DNA of 64,000 bases from Hansschlegelia plantiphila. Its GTDB lineage: Bacteria; Pseudomonadota; Alphaproteobacteria; Rhizobiales; Methylopilaceae. Below the pieces are notes generated by a model. The model worked only from the letters and a program-made list of their open reading frames with translations, was not told the origin of the DNA and searched no databases. This document shows, one piece after another, positions 16,537 to 29,864 of this stretch. The DNA is taken from contig NZ_BSFI01000021.1 in NCBI RefSeq assembly GCF_027922265.1, forward strand, positions 62,001-126,000, read 5' to 3'. Every line of letters begins with the position of its first letter. Position 1 is the stretch's first letter. The position numbers and the translations under genes are program-made.

Positions 16537-18042
16537 TCAGCCCTCCTCCTGGAAAACTTCCTCGCGCTTCGCCCGCACGGCCGGCAAGAACACCACGACC
16601 AGCACCAGAGCCGCGGCGATCAGCAGCCCGGCGCTCAGCGGCCGGGTGAAGAACACCATCGGATCGCCCCGGGAAATGGTCATTGCGCGCCGCAGGTTCT
16701 CCTCGAGCATGGGGCCGAGCACGAAGCCCAGCAGAAGCGGCGCTGGCTCGCAATCGAGCTTGACGAGGACGTAGCCGAGCAGGCCGAAGGCCGAGACCGT
16801 GAACAGGTCGAAGGCGTTGGAGTTCACCGTGTAGACGCCGATGCAGCAGAACGTCAGAATCGCCGGGAACAGCACGGTGTAGGGGATCGTCAGGAGGCGC
16901 ACCCAAAGCCCGATCAGCGGCAGGTTGAGGAGAACCAGCATGAGGTTCCCGATCCACATCGAGACGATGACCCCCCAGAACAGCTCGGGCTTCTCGATCG
17001 CGACGTTCGGACCTGGCTGCACTCCCTGGATGATCATCGCGCCGATCATCAGGGCCATGACGGGATTGGCCGGAATGCCGAGCGTCAGCATCGGGATGAA
17101 GGAGGTCTGCGCGCCGGCGTTGTTGGCGGCCTCCGGCGCGGCGACGCCCTCGATCGCGCCCTTGCCGAAGCGGTGCGGCGTCTTCGAGATCCGCTTCTCA
17201 ACGGTGTAGGCGGCGAAGGACGAGAGAATCGCGCCGCCGCCCGGCAGGATGCCGAGGATCGAGCCCACGGCGGTTCCGCGCACCACCGGCCACGCCATCG
17301 CCTTGAAGTCCGCCTTGCTCGGAAAGAGGTTCGTGACCTTCTTCACCATCACGTCGCGATCGGTCTCGTTTTCGAGGTTACGCAGGATCTCGGCGATGCC
17401 AAACACGCCGATCGCGACCGCGACGAAGTTCAGCCCGTCAGCGAGTTCCGGGAAGCCCATCGTGAATCGCTGAGCGCCGGTGTTCACGTCCGAGCCGACG
17501 AGTCCGAGCAGCAGACCCGTGACGATCATCCCGAGCGCCTTGAGCACGGAGCCGTGGGCGAGCGCGACGGAGGCCACAAGGCCGAGCATCAGAAGCGAGA
17601 AGTACTCCGCCGGCCCGAACTTGAGCGCGACCGCGGTGAGCGGCGGGGCGAACACCGCGATCAGGACCGTGGCGACGGTGCCGGCGAAGAACGAGCCGAG
17701 GGCTGCCGTCGCGAGCGCCGGACCCGCCCTGCCCTGCCGCGCCATCTGGTAGCCGTCGATCGCGGTGACGGCGGAGGAGCTCTCGCCCGGCAGATTGATC
17801 AGAATCGCGGTGGTCGAGCCGCCATACTGCGCGCCGTAATAAATGCCGGCGAGCATGATCAGCGAGGTGGCCGGCTCGAAGCCGAAGGTGATCGGCAGCA
17901 GCATTGCGATCGTCGCCGTCGGGCCGATGCCAGGCAGCACGCCGATCAGCGTGCCGAGCAGAACGCCGGCGAAGCAGAACAGCAGGTTGACCGGCTCCGT
18001 GGCCGTCGCGAGGCCGAGGCCGAGATTCGCGAGAAGGTCCAC
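16537..18042 (-). CDS. tctA: Tripartite tricarboxylate transporter large permease, TctA
   Basis: 501 residues with a GTG start (VDLLANLGLGLATATEPVNL) supported by GAGGAG nine bases upstream and a 13-base gap from the tctB stop. About eleven to twelve membrane segments; family signatures visible are GVLPGIGPTATIAMLLPITF, YYGAQYGGSTTAILINLPGE and the repeat version GSILGILPGGGAILSSFAAY. It forms the main membrane subunit that couples carboxylate uptake to ion flow with TctB and binding protein TctC. Substrate cannot be told; TTT systems take up citrate, tartrate, terephthalate and similar carboxylates. Confidence 0.94.
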   Translation of the reverse strand: MDLLANLGLGLATATEPVNLLFCFAGVLLGTLIGVLPGIGPTATIAMLLPITFGFEPATSLIMLAGIYYGAQYGGSTTAILINLPGESSSAVTAIDGYQMARQGRAGPALATAALGSFFAGTVATVLIAVFAPPLTAVALKFGPAEYFSLLMLGLVASVALAHGSVLKALGMIVTGLLLGLVGSDVNTGAQRFTMGFPELADGLNFVAVAIGVFGIAEILRNLENETDRDVMVKKVTNLFPSKADFKAMAWPVVRGTAVGSILGILPGGGAILSSFAAYTVEKRISKTPHRFGKGAIEGVAAPEAANNAGAQTSFIPMLTLGIPANPVMALMIGAMIIQGVQPGPNVAIEKPELFWGVIVSMWIGNLMLVLLNLPLIGLWVRLLTIPYTVLFPAILTFCCIGVYTVNSNAFDLFTVSAFGLLGYVLVKLDCEPAPLLLGFVLGPMLEENLRRAMTISRGDPMVFFTRPLSAGLLIAAALVLVVVFLPAVRAKREEVFQEEG

Positions 18043-18055
18043 TGCCGTCGTCTCC

Positions 18056-18523
18056 TCAAACGCCGGGCAGGAAGGGCGCGGACCACGGCCCGAACAGCGC
18101 ATAGGGCAGCCCCAGCCCGTAGCTGAACACCAGAACGCAGAACAGCGTGAGCCCGAGCGTCATCGCCGCCGCGAGCTTCATGCCGGCCCGCGCGCTGGCG
18201 AGCGTCGCGATCGCCGCGACGAGCGCCATCGACGGCGCGAGGCCGAGTCCCCGCACGGTCAGGCCGAAGACGAGCGGGGCGAGCAGGATGAACAGCAGCC
18301 CCCGCCACGGCACGCCGCCGATCGGCGACGGAGCGCGGCCAAGTCCCTTGATCACGATGATCAGCCCGAGAGCTGCAAGGATCAGGGCGAGCGCCATCGG
18401 GAAATAGCCCGGCCCCATGCGCAGGGCGCTTCCCATGGGAAGGTCGAGCGCGGCGATAGCGAACGCCGCGGCGATCGCGATGAAGATCGCGCCGCAGGCG
18501 ATTTCGCGGGTGTCGACCTTCAT
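18056..18523 (-). CDS. tctB: Tripartite tricarboxylate transporter small permease, TctB
   Basis: 155 residues, MKVDTREIACGAIFIAIAAA onward, with four predicted membrane segments and the GSALRMGPGYFPMALALILA motif diagnostic of TctB (Met-Gly-Pro-Gly-Tyr-Phe-Pro). It is the small membrane subunit. It stands 39 bases after tctC and 13 before tctA, so the three form an operon. Sequence length agrees with the family (140-160). Confidence 0.93.
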   Translation of the reverse strand: MKVDTREIACGAIFIAIAAAFAIAALDLPMGSALRMGPGYFPMALALILAALGLIIVIKGLGRAPSPIGGVPWRGLLFILLAPLVFGLTVRGLGLAPSMALVAAIATLASARAGMKLAAAMTLGLTLFCVLVFSYGLGLPYALFGPWSAPFLPGV

Positions 18524-18562
18524 GCCGGCTCTCGTGCTGGCGACGCCACGTGGCGGGCCGGT

Positions 18563-19546
18563 TCAGTCGGCGTAGACCCCGGCCGCCTTGATCACCGGCG
18601 CCCAGCGGTCGATCTCGGAGCTGAGCTTGGCCTTGAGGCCATCCGGGGTCGCCTCCGCCTCGCTCGAGGGCGCGGTGCCGAGATCGGCGAAGCGCTTGAT
18701 GACGTTCGGATCCTTCAACGCCGTCTGCAGCGAGGCAGTCAGCTTGGCGAGGACTTCAGGCGAGGTCCCCTTCGGCGCGTAGATCCCATGCCAGATGCCG
18801 ACCTCGAAGCCCGGCAGACCGGCTTCTTCGGCCGTCGGGACGTCCGGCAGCGAGGCCACGCGCTGCTTGGTCGTCGTCGCGTAGGCCTTGATCTTTCCGC
18901 CCTTGATCTGGTTCGTCGTGTTCGTCGTCTGGTCGCACATCATGTCGACCTGACCGCCAAGGAGGTCGGTCATCGCCGGCCCGGTGCCCTTGTAGGGGAC
19001 GGTCGTGAGCACGGTCTCGATCTTGCTCATGAACAGCATCCCGCAGAGATGCGAGGCCGCCCCGACGCCGGCGTTGGCGTAGGTCACCTTGTCCTTGTTG
19101 GCCTTGGCGTATTCGATCAGGCTCTTCAGGTCGGTCGGCTCGAAGTCGGCGCGCGCGACCAGCGTCATCGGCACATCGGTGACGAGGCCGACATAGTCGA
19201 AGGCGTTGAGCGTGTCATAGGGAAGCTTGCGGTAGAGCGTGGCGCTGGTCGCCATGCCGATGTGGTGCAGCAGCAGCGTGTAGCCATCCGGATCGGCCTT
19301 CGCGACGCGTCCTGCGCCAAGCGTGCCGCCCGCGCCGCCGACGTTCTCGACCACGATCTGCTGGCCGAGATCCTTGCCCATCGCCTCGGCGACCAGGCGG
19401 GTCACGGTGTCGGTCGGACCGCCGGCCGAGAACGGAACGACCATGGTGATTGGGCGTGCGGGATAGTCCGCGGCGGCCGCCGGGCCGATCACAAAAGCGG
19501 TCGCGAACGCGGCCACGACGAAGGTGCGGACGCTGGTGCGCCTCAT
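18563..19546 (-). CDS. tctC: Tripartite tricarboxylate transporter substrate-binding protein (Bug family)
   Basis: 327 residues from MRRTSVRTFVVAAFATAFVI, with a signal peptide cleaved near AAAADYP. Bug hallmarks are YPARPITMVVPFSAGGPTDT, VVENVGGAGGTLGAGRVAKA, DGYTLL and PYKGTGPAMTDLLGGQVDMM. These proteins bind carboxylates in the periplasm via two water molecules rather than charged residues. The longer open frame upstream would add an unconserved stretch before the signal peptide and is rejected. First gene of tctCBA; 85 bases after the MFS gene. Confidence 0.93.
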   Translation of the reverse strand: MRRTSVRTFVVAAFATAFVIGPAAAADYPARPITMVVPFSAGGPTDTVTRLVAEAMGKDLGQQIVVENVGGAGGTLGAGRVAKADPDGYTLLLHHIGMATSATLYRKLPYDTLNAFDYVGLVTDVPMTLVARADFEPTDLKSLIEYAKANKDKVTYANAGVGAASHLCGMLFMSKIETVLTTVPYKGTGPAMTDLLGGQVDMMCDQTTNTTNQIKGGKIKAYATTTKQRVASLPDVPTAEEAGLPGFEVGIWHGIYAPKGTSPEVLAKLTASLQTALKDPNVIKRFADLGTAPSSEAEATPDGLKAKLSSEIDRWAPVIKAAGVYAD

Positions 19547-19631
19547 CGGTCTTTCCCCTCCCACGGCGCGGCGTTGATCGCCGTCGCCCGCCGGCTCCGA
19601 TGCGGGAGCCCGGCTTGTTGCGCCGGAGAGG

Positions 19632-20891
19632 CTAAGCGCCCCGCCCGACGACGGCATCATCCGGCATGGAAACCGGCGGCGCAACGGGGAGAGGAGCGCG
19701 ATCACGCTGGATTGCGGAGACGGCGGCGCCAAGCGCAAGCAGGGCCGCGCCGAAGCCGAGTCCGGCGTCGAGCCCGCCCAGTTGGTCTGTGACGAAGCCG
19801 GTGAGCACCGGCCCGGCGGTCTGTCCGACGCTGAAGGCGACTGTCATCGCGCCGACGCCCGAGGCCCAGGCTGCGGGCGGCAGGTTGCGTCGGACGAAGA
19901 CGGTGGTCGCGGCGCTCGTCGTGAACATGCCGAGCCCGAACACGACGCCGGAGGCGATCTCGGCCGCGAACGAGTGAGACAGCAAGGGCGCGGCGGCCCC
20001 GAGGCATGTCACCGCCGCCGCGGCGGAGAAACCGAGACCTCCCTTCAGCGCGCCGAGCGCGCGCGACCAAAGCCATGGCGCGACGAAGCCCGCGAGTCCG
20101 ATCGCGCACCAGAACGCCGACTCCTCTGAAGGAGTGGCTCCGCCGTTGCGCAGGAAGGCGATCATGAAGGTCATGTAGGCGATGTAGCCCGCGCCGAAGA
20201 CGCAGTAGGCCACGAGCACCGGCGCCATCGGGCGAAGCGGCGCAGGAGCCCCGGCCACCACGCGGCTTTCCCCGTCCGCGTCGCGGAGCGACGGCAGCGC
20301 GAGCGGCGCGAGCATCACAGCGGAAGCCCCTCCGAGGAGGAGCCAGGCCATGCGCCAGTTCTCTCCGCCGCCGACGGCGAGGGCGAACGGCGTGACAAGG
20401 GCGGAGACGAAGATGCCGGCCGGCGGCCCTGCATAGAGCATTCCGACGATCAGCGATCCGCGCCTGCCGAGCGGCTCCGCGATCGCGATCGCCACGGCGC
20501 CGCCTGCGACGAGCCCATGCGCCGCGGCGACGCCCGCGATGAAGCGAAGCACGGACAGCGAGACCAGCCCGGTCGCTCCCGCGCTGACCGCCGTCGAAAG
20601 CGCCGCTGCCGCCGAGCTGATGAGCACGAGCCTCAGGCCGCCCGTCAGCGCGGCGAGGCGGCCGGCAGTGAACGCTCCGATGAAATAGCCGAGCGCGTTC
20701 ATTGCGTTCGGAAAGCCGGCCTGGCCGTAGCTCCAGCCGAACGCCGTCTGCATGTCGGGCAGCACGAGGGCGTAGGCGAAGCGGCCGATGCCAAGCCCCA
20801 CGGCGGGCGCCATCGAAAGCGCGATGACCGCGAGCACCGCCTTGCGGAGATCAGAAGATGAGGCGGCGTTGGGCAAGGATTTGTCCGGCAT
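19632..20891 (-). CDS. YbfB/YjiJ family MFS transporter
   Basis: 419 residues with about twelve membrane segments. The first helix, APAVGLGIGRFAYALVLPDM, and FGWSYGQAGFPNAMNALGYF are characteristic of the YbfB/YjiJ branch of the major facilitator superfamily. Substrate unknown. It reads in the same direction as tctC with an 85-base gap, so it may share a transcript with the TTT genes and handle a related organic acid (inference from context only). Confidence 0.85.
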   Translation of the reverse strand: MPDKSLPNAASSSDLRKAVLAVIALSMAPAVGLGIGRFAYALVLPDMQTAFGWSYGQAGFPNAMNALGYFIGAFTAGRLAALTGGLRLVLISSAAAALSTAVSAGATGLVSLSVLRFIAGVAAAHGLVAGGAVAIAIAEPLGRRGSLIVGMLYAGPPAGIFVSALVTPFALAVGGGENWRMAWLLLGGASAVMLAPLALPSLRDADGESRVVAGAPAPLRPMAPVLVAYCVFGAGYIAYMTFMIAFLRNGGATPSEESAFWCAIGLAGFVAPWLWSRALGALKGGLGFSAAAAVTCLGAAAPLLSHSFAAEIASGVVFGLGMFTTSAATTVFVRRNLPPAAWASGVGAMTVAFSVGQTAGPVLTGFVTDQLGGLDAGLGFGAALLALGAAVSAIQRDRAPLPVAPPVSMPDDAVVGRGA

Positions 20892-20985
20892 GAGTCGACG
20901 CCGCTCACATGCAGCGCCACGCCCTCGGGGGCCAGCCGCGCCACGGCAACCCAGCCCCGCGCGGCGCGGCGACGAGAGAAGCGAG

Positions 20986-21021
20986 GACGGCGCCCGGGAA
21001 ACCGATCCCCGGGGCGCCGTC
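20986..21021 (-). terminator. GC-rich hairpin after leuA
   Basis: Inverted repeat GACGGCGCCC / GGGCGCCGTC with a short central loop, 12 bases after the leuA stop. No strong U-run follows, so it may stabilise the RNA end rather than terminate alone. Confidence 0.45.
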
Positions 21022-21032
21022 CGTGACCCTCG

Positions 21033-22583
<1,551 letters not shown>

Positions 22584-22706
22584 CGGTCAGGTCCTTCGGT
22601 CGGGCGCGCGCCGCAGGCTCTCAAGGCTCAAGGCGGCTCTGCGCGAACTGTCTTCTGGTCGGCTCCAAACCCCTGAGCGCCAGGGCGCTTGGCGCCCGGC
22701 CGGCCC

Positions 22707-22808
22707 TCAGGGGCGGGTAAGGAGCAGAAGGACCCCGAGCGGGCGCGCGCCGGCGCCGGCCGTGAAGGCCGTGGTCCGGTCCGCGAAGTCGCCGCCGCTC
22801 GCGCGCAT
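22707..22808 (-). CDS. Candidate leuA leader peptide
   Basis: A 33-codon minus-strand frame upstream of leuA, starting MRASGGDFADR and ending in PLGVLLLLTRP, i.e. four successive Leu codons (CTT CTG CTC CTT) plus another Leu and Val just before the stop. Beyond the stop are mutually exclusive short stems: GGGCGC/GCGCCC and AGCGCC/GGCGCT, and a longer pairing CCCCTGAG/CTCAGGGG. Clustered codons of the pathway's end product near the end of a short frame are the mark of transcription attenuation. No U-rich terminator is visible, and the ribosome-binding site (GGGAT) is weak, so confidence is moderate. Confidence 0.5.
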   Translation of the reverse strand: MRASGGDFADRTTAFTAGAGARPLGVLLLLTRP

Positions 22809-22895
22809 CAAAATCCCGAATGCCGTTCAAGACGAACCGGCGAAAACCGATCCGAAGCGGAGATTATCACAACCGTCGTGCGTTTCCAGCGCCCG

Positions 22896-23594
22896 TCAAC
22901 GTCTGAGCAGATAGGCGATCGCCGCATGGACATAGGGCGGCGAGGCGTCGGTGAGGTCGGCCATGGAGCGGACCAGCGCCACACGGTCGAGCTCGGATCG
23001 TTCCTCGCTCGAGAAATGCGCCTCGACCCGGCCGGCGAGCGTCGCTGCGTCGAGGTCGGTGTCGAAGCGGCGCATACAGGCATAGAGCGACCGGTCGATC
23101 ACGACGAAGCGCGTCTCCGTCGGCCGGACGATCGGCTGACCGAGCCCGGTCTCCTCCATGAGTTCGCGCGCCAGCGATCCTTCAAGATCGACCCTATCGC
23201 CGACGAGGTCGTCGCGGTCGGGGGTGCCGGCGGGGAAATAGATCTGCCCTGCGGTCGCCGTGTGGGGCGCCATCCGGCCGAGCAGCACGGCGCCGTCCGA
23301 GGTGACGACCGCGGCGGCCGAGAAGACGTTCCACGTTGGATAGGCCGCGTTTCCCCCAGCGCGCAGCCAGAGATAGGTGGAGTATCCGGTCTCGTGGAAG
23401 CGCGCTTCAAGTCGGCCGCCGACGATCTCGACAGAGCTTGCGAGCATCACCCGGCCGTTGAAGAGGCCGCTGTTCCCGGCTTTCGCCCGCGCCCAGTGCG
23501 CGGCGATCGCGGCTGACGAGCGCAAATCCGCATCGAGATACTCCGGCTCGACCCGGCCCCCGAATGAGAGCGTCGGCACGACCTGTGGACTCAT
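22896..23594 (-). CDS. Nudix hydrolase
   Basis: 232 residues, MSPQVVPTLSFGGRVEPEYL onward. The Nudix box is present from GTPDRDDLVGDRVDLEGSLA into RELMEETGL, with the REhhxEETG core; the glycine start of the box is slightly unusual (GTP..). The N-terminal 75 residues form the separate domain common to larger Nudix proteins that handle nucleotide-sugars or CoA compounds. Substrate cannot be assigned. It is not obviously in an operon; leuA lies 310 bases downstream on the same strand. Confidence 0.82.
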   Translation of the reverse strand: MSPQVVPTLSFGGRVEPEYLDADLRSSAAIAAHWARAKAGNSGLFNGRVMLASSVEIVGGRLEARFHETGYSTYLWLRAGGNAAYPTWNVFSAAAVVTSDGAVLLGRMAPHTATAGQIYFPAGTPDRDDLVGDRVDLEGSLARELMEETGLGQPIVRPTETRFVVIDRSLYACMRRFDTDLDAATLAGRVEAHFSSEERSELDRVALVRSMADLTDASPPYVHAAIAYLLRR

Positions 23595-23633
23595 GCGGAC
23601 GGCGTCCTCATCGCTCCGGCGTCGAGGCGCCGG

Positions 23634-24581
23634 TCAGGAGGCGAGTGCGGGAGCAAGCGACGGCGACATCGCCGGCGCCGCGGGGGATCGCCGGTAGAAC
23701 ACCGCCCTCGCCGCCCCGACGGAGATCGAGGCCACGCCCAATCCGGCGATGACGTCGACCGCATAATGGTTGGCGTCGGTCACCGCCGAGACCGCCATGG
23801 CGACGTTGAGGAGGAGCACGGGATAGCGCAACAGACGGCTGTCCCACGCCGCCCAGGCGCATAGCGCGGCTACGCCTGCATGGACGGACGGGAATGTCAG
23901 TATCCCGGCGGTGCGGCCGGCCGTCAGGACGAAGTCGGCCTGCTCGCGCACGGCGTGGAACTGCTCGAGAAAGAAGAAGCCGTATTTTGCGTTGATGTTG
24001 ACGAGATCGTCGGGTCCCACGCCATAGGTCACATAGGTTCCGAGCGCCGGAAACCAGACGCTGATCAGCGACGAGAGGAAGCACAGGACGACATAGGCGA
24101 AGACGATCGCGCAGGCCCGGGCGCCGTTGCCACAAGCGGCGAAATAGATCGGAATCAGACTGATCTGGACGAAGAACGAGTTGTAGGAGCGATGCAGAAG
24201 CCAGGCGAGCCAGGGACGCTCGTCGACAAATCCGATGAGCCCCCGCCAGTCGAAGCCGAGCGCGGAGTCGGCCGCCGCCAGCTTGTCGTCCGCGAGCGGC
24301 ATGCCGACCCCGATGGCGAGATAGGTCGAGACCGTGATCGGCATGATCACCAGCACGCCGGCGATCAGTATCTCGAGCATCGCGCTGATGCGCCGCGCCT
24401 TCCACCACCGCGCATAGAAGTCCGCCAGCAGAAACGGCGTCAGTGCGAAATAGATGTCGTAGAGCGAGGCGAAGTCGACCGAGACCTTGCTGAACCGCAG
24501 CCCGACGGCGACGACGGCGTAGGCGATCGCGATGGTGACGAGCAGCCGCAGATAGGCCGCGTCATAGCTGACCGGAGACAT
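23634..24581 (-). CDS. PAP2-family membrane phosphatase, inositolphosphotransferase-like
   Basis: 315 residues with about eight membrane segments. The phosphatase/transferase core shows FPSVHAGVAALCAW (motif C2, Ser-Val-His) and TDANHYAVDVIAG (motif C3 His and Asp). This arrangement belongs to the Aur1/Ipt1-like PAP2 branch used in lipid head-group transfer or undecaprenyl-type dephosphorylation (family knowledge). The C-terminal tail is Ala/Pro-rich. It lies 39 bases upstream of the Nudix gene on the same strand and may be transcribed with it. Exact lipid substrate unknown. Confidence 0.82.
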   Translation of the reverse strand: MSPVSYDAAYLRLLVTIAIAYAVVAVGLRFSKVSVDFASLYDIYFALTPFLLADFYARWWKARRISAMLEILIAGVLVIMPITVSTYLAIGVGMPLADDKLAAADSALGFDWRGLIGFVDERPWLAWLLHRSYNSFFVQISLIPIYFAACGNGARACAIVFAYVVLCFLSSLISVWFPALGTYVTYGVGPDDLVNINAKYGFFFLEQFHAVREQADFVLTAGRTAGILTFPSVHAGVAALCAWAAWDSRLLRYPVLLLNVAMAVSAVTDANHYAVDVIAGLGVASISVGAARAVFYRRSPAAPAMSPSLAPALAS

Positions 24582-24658
24582 CGCCGCCTTTCTCCGCGAC
24601 CAGGGCGGGGCGATAATCGACGGCAGGCGATTAACATTCGACCAACCCCTCGGCCGGC

Positions 24659-25507
24659 TCAGATCGGCTCCGCCACGAACACGCGGCTCGGCCGGACGAA
24701 CTCGTCCTGCGCGGCGACCGTGAGGATCTCGCGGGAGCCCGCCTCCGCCGTCGCCTTGAGCAGGCCGTAGACCGAGGACGCGGCCTTCGACATCGCCTCA
24801 GCCGCTGAGCGGGTCGTCAGCCAGTGAACGAAGAACAGAGCCGCGATTGCGTCGCCCGCGCCGTTGACCGAGACCGGCAGCAGCGGCGTGCGGACCCGCC
24901 AGGCCCCCTCCCCGTCGACCGCCAGCAGCTCCATGACGCCGTCTGGCGTCTCCGGCGTCTGGAGGCTTGTCACCAGCACGACCTTCGGCCCTATCGCTCG
25001 AAGGGCCGAAGCGGCGATCTTGGCCGCGCCCAGGCCGCCGACCGCGACGCCGGTGAGATGTTCAAGCTCGAACTGGTTGGGCGTCGCGACGTCCGCGGCC
25101 GGCATCGCGCGGTCGCGGATGAATTCCGGGATGCCCGGCCGCACGAACACGCCGCGCCCGACGTCGCCGATCACCGGATCGCAGCAGTAGAGCGCCGACG
25201 GGTTGGCCTGCTTGACCCGCTCGACGGCGTCGAGGATCGCCTCGCCGATCGACGCGTCGCCCATATAGCCGGAGAGCACGCCGTCGCAGACGGGCAGCAC
25301 GCCGCGCTCCTCGACGCCGGCGACCACCTCGCGGATCGCGTCGGCCGGGAACACCGGCCCGCGCCAGGCGCCGTAACCCGTGTGATTGGAGAACTGCACG
25401 GTGTTGATCGCCCAGACCTCGTGGCCGAGCCGCTGCATCGGAAACACGGCCGAGGCGTTGCCGACATGGCCGTAGGCGACGTGGCTCTGGATCGAGAGAA
25501 TGTTCAT
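24659..25507 (-). CDS. pdxY: Pyridoxal kinase
   Basis: Phosphorylates pyridoxal in vitamin B6 salvage. 282 residues from [20 protein letters not shown], the standard PdxY N-terminus; the longer frame upstream is discarded because it lacks conservation. Ribokinase-fold features: [13 protein letters not shown] substrate loop, YCCDPVIGD, and near the C-terminus [14 protein letters not shown] with the anion hole GAGD and catalytic Asp. Length (280-290) is normal. Monocistronic by appearance. Confidence 0.93.
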   Translation of the reverse strand: MNILSIQSHVAYGHVGNASAVFPMQRLGHEVWAINTVQFSNHTGYGAWRGPVFPADAIREVVAGVEERGVLPVCDGVLSGYMGDASIGEAILDAVERVKQANPSALYCCDPVIGDVGRGVFVRPGIPEFIRDRAMPAADVATPNQFELEHLTGVAVGGLGAAKIAASALRAIGPKVVLVTSLQTPETPDGVMELLAVDGEGAWRVRTPLLPVSVNGAGDAIAALFFVHWLTTRSAAEAMSKAASSVYGLLKATAEAGSREILTVAAQDEFVRPSRVFVAEPI

Positions 25508-25673
25508 GGCGCAGCCCCAGGAGGAGAGCTCGCGTTCTAGTCCCGCCGCCGGAGCGCCGTCGAGTTCCAATGCGTCATGGACGCGATCGCCTAGACATGG
25601 TCGCGCAACAATGCAGCTCCCCCGGAGGCGCAGCGCGTCCCGACGGCATGATCTGGTGACCGGAGCGCGACGC

Positions 25674-27599
25674 TCAGGACGCTTCCTGCATCGTCCGTGC
25701 GAGAGCGGACGGGACGGCCGCCGCGGAGATCGGGCGGCCGAAGAGATAGCCCTGCATCACGTTGCAGCCGAGCCCGGAAAGGATCGCCTTCTGGCGCTCG
25801 GTTTCCACGCCCTCGACAATACAGCACAACTCCAGGTTGCGGCAAAGATCGATAACCGACTTGACGATCGCCCGCGACGCGCCGTCCGCCTCTATGTCGA
25901 CGATGAAGTCGCGATCGATCTTAATCTTGTCCAGCGGAAGCCGCCGAACGTGAGTGAGGCTGGAATGCCCGGAGCCGAAGTCGTCCAGTGCGATACGGGC
26001 CCCGAGCCGCCGCAGAAGCGCAAGCGACTCTTCCGCGAGCGCTATATCGCGCATCGCCGCGGTTTCCGTGACCTCGAAGATGATCCTCCGCGACGGGACG
26101 CCGCTTTTCTCGACGATGCTGACGATCCCGAGGATCGCAGCCGGCGACAGATCCCGGGCCGACAGGTTGAAGGAGAGCTTGACGGCGTCCGGCCAGCCTC
26201 GGGCTTCGGCGAGAGCGCGCCGCAGCAGAATCTGGGTGACGCGGTTGATGAGGCTGCTTCGCTCCGCGAGCGGGATGAATTCGCCGGGCGACACAGGGCC
26301 GAGCTCCGCGGAGCTCCAGCGCGCCAGCGCTTCGAACGCAGTCACCCGCATCGTATCGACGTCGAAAATAGGCTGGAACAGGAGCGACAGCTCCGCCTCG
26401 AGATCGCCGATCAACAGGCCCTGCTCGATCGCGTGCTGCCGGCGGATTTCGAGAGCAAGCTCGGCCGAGAGCATGACGGCGCGCCCGCGCTGGTGCTGCT
26501 TGGCGTGGTAGAGCGCGTAGTCGGCCCGCTCGTAGAGCATCTCCGCCTTTAGGCAGGACACGCTCTCCACGAGACCGACGGAGGCCGACACCTTGGCGAG
26601 CACGCTGGGAGCGGCGAGCGGCTCCTGCAGCGTTGCGCAGACGCGGTCGCCGAACGCTTGGGCTTGGCTGCGGTCGACGTCGAGGATGATCACGCCGAAC
26701 TCATCGCCTCCGAGCCGGGCGATGAAGATGTTCGGGGAGGCGAGCTCCCGCAGGCGCAGCCCCATCTCCGCAAGCACCTGGTCGCCGATGAAATGGCCGT
26801 AGAGGTCATTGATCGGCTTGAACCCGTCGAGGTCGACCATCCCCAGCACGAAGGGCGGCGCCGGCCCGTCCGCAGTGTCCAGGCAAGCGTTGAGGCGGCT
26901 GAAAAACTGGCGGCGGTTGGGCAGCCCGGTAAGGCTGTCGACATTGGCGAGCAGCCGGTTCTCGTCGCTGAGGCGCTGGGTCTCCGCTTGGGCTGCGACC
27001 ATCACGGCGAAATCGCGGGAGTAGACCAGCAGCATGTAGACCATCGCGACCGAGACGAGCGCGAGATTAATCCCGATCGCGATCAGTGCGGCGTCGCCGG
27101 TGGTCAACAGAAAAATCAGAAACGGAGTGATGATCGCGCCGGTCACGCCAAGCGCGGCCGCCCGAACATGCATGAGGCAGAAAATGCAACTGACCACTGT
27201 GATCCCGACGAAGAATATAACGTGGGCCTGCAGCGTCGGGCTGCCGTAATCATAGAGGCTGAGCGCCCAGACGAGATAGATGACGCCGAGGACAGGCCCA
27301 ATGACGGATGCCGTCAGGAGACGGCGCTGCGCTGCGCCCGCCGTCATCGCGCGACCCGCGCGGCGCTTCCAGACGACGATCCGGGCGAGGCAGAGAGCGA
27401 TAAGTACGCCCGGCACGGTGAACACGAGCCCGAAGGGCGCCACCGTCCAGTGCGTCCAGGCGAGCGCGACCGCGTTGGAGCCAAGGATCACGTAGAGAAC
27501 CGGAACCTGCTTGGAGAACGCCTCGATCTGGGCGAGCGCCAGCTCCCGCGCCGCGGGCGTCGTGCTGAACAGCCTCCAATCCGGCATGGCGTCCCTCAT
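25674..27599 (-). CDS. GGDEF-EAL domain membrane protein (cyclic-di-GMP turnover)
   Basis: 641 residues. Six hydrophobic segments occupy about 30-190, then a GGDEF domain (about 215-375) with intact active site [12 protein letters not shown], followed by an EAL domain (about 390-640) with TAFEALARW, the metal-binding FNLSARDL and [11 protein letters not shown], and the KIDRDFI Lys/Asp pair. Both diguanylate cyclase and phosphodiesterase sites look complete, so either or both activities are possible. The membrane block probably senses a signal. No partner gene is adjacent; it reads away from ilvC. Confidence 0.9.
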   Translation of the reverse strand: MRDAMPDWRLFSTTPAARELALAQIEAFSKQVPVLYVILGSNAVALAWTHWTVAPFGLVFTVPGVLIALCLARIVVWKRRAGRAMTAGAAQRRLLTASVIGPVLGVIYLVWALSLYDYGSPTLQAHVIFFVGITVVSCIFCLMHVRAAALGVTGAIITPFLIFLLTTGDAALIAIGINLALVSVAMVYMLLVYSRDFAVMVAAQAETQRLSDENRLLANVDSLTGLPNRRQFFSRLNACLDTADGPAPPFVLGMVDLDGFKPINDLYGHFIGDQVLAEMGLRLRELASPNIFIARLGGDEFGVIILDVDRSQAQAFGDRVCATLQEPLAAPSVLAKVSASVGLVESVSCLKAEMLYERADYALYHAKQHQRGRAVMLSAELALEIRRQHAIEQGLLIGDLEAELSLLFQPIFDVDTMRVTAFEALARWSSAELGPVSPGEFIPLAERSSLINRVTQILLRRALAEARGWPDAVKLSFNLSARDLSPAAILGIVSIVEKSGVPSRRIIFEVTETAAMRDIALAEESLALLRRLGARIALDDFGSGHSSLTHVRRLPLDKIKIDRDFIVDIEADGASRAIVKSVIDLCRNLELCCIVEGVETERQKAILSGLGCNVMQGYLFGRPISAAAVPSALARTMQEAS

Positions 27600-27723
27600 G
27601 CGGGCACGGCCTGCTTTTCCCGGCCCTCGCGTATAGCGGCGGCAAAGAGATTAAAAGGCCGTTTCGCCGGATCGCTGAGTCTCCCGGATTTTCATGTGAT
27701 CGATGGCGTTTTCGCCAGCCGCG

Positions 27724-27765
27724 AAAATGGCCGGCGCCGCACGACGAGCGCGACGCCGGCCATCG
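27724..27765 (-). terminator. Rho-independent terminator after ilvC
   Basis: On the minus strand: ATGGCCGGCG, loop, CGCCGGCCAT, then TTTT. It stands about 95 bases beyond the ilvC stop and before the GGDEF-EAL gene. Confidence 0.75.
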
Positions 27766-27860
27766 TCAGATCTATGAGCGGGCCGCCCCCGCGGCGGCCC
27801 GATCCCGTTCGCCAATCCCGGCCTGGGCCCTTCGGACCCGGATGGCCGGCCTCGACGACC

Positions 27861-29553
<1,693 letters not shown>

Positions 29554-29559
29554 ACGCTC

Positions 29560-29582
29560 CGTACCGTACGTTACGGTTCGTA
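29560..29582. promoter_or_regulatory. Possible TetR operator palindrome
   Basis: The sequence CCGTACCGTACGTTACGGTTCG, just before the tetR start, is a near-perfect palindrome (arms CCGTA and TACGG around a CGTACG-like core). Position and symmetry suit autoregulation by the adjacent TetR protein; this is inference. Confidence 0.5.
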
Positions 29583-29864
29583 TGGCTCATCCCGCGGCGG
29601 GGCGCAAGAGCTCAGGGCTATAAGGCCCGCGATGTGATCGAAGCCCGGGTCTTTTCTTGACCGCCCAGCCGCGAACGTTCGCCGCTTGGCGATGAACCGC
29701 GACCGCGTTTTCAGCAAGCGGGCGAGGACCGCAGCGTTATGCGCTGTCAGATTGCATCTATCTTGACTAATTAAAACCTGTAGTTGAGCATTAGCGTTGC
29801 CGGCAACGGCCGCAGAACGCGGCGGCGTTCGCGAGACCGCAACGATTTTTCTGGGGGCAGACTG

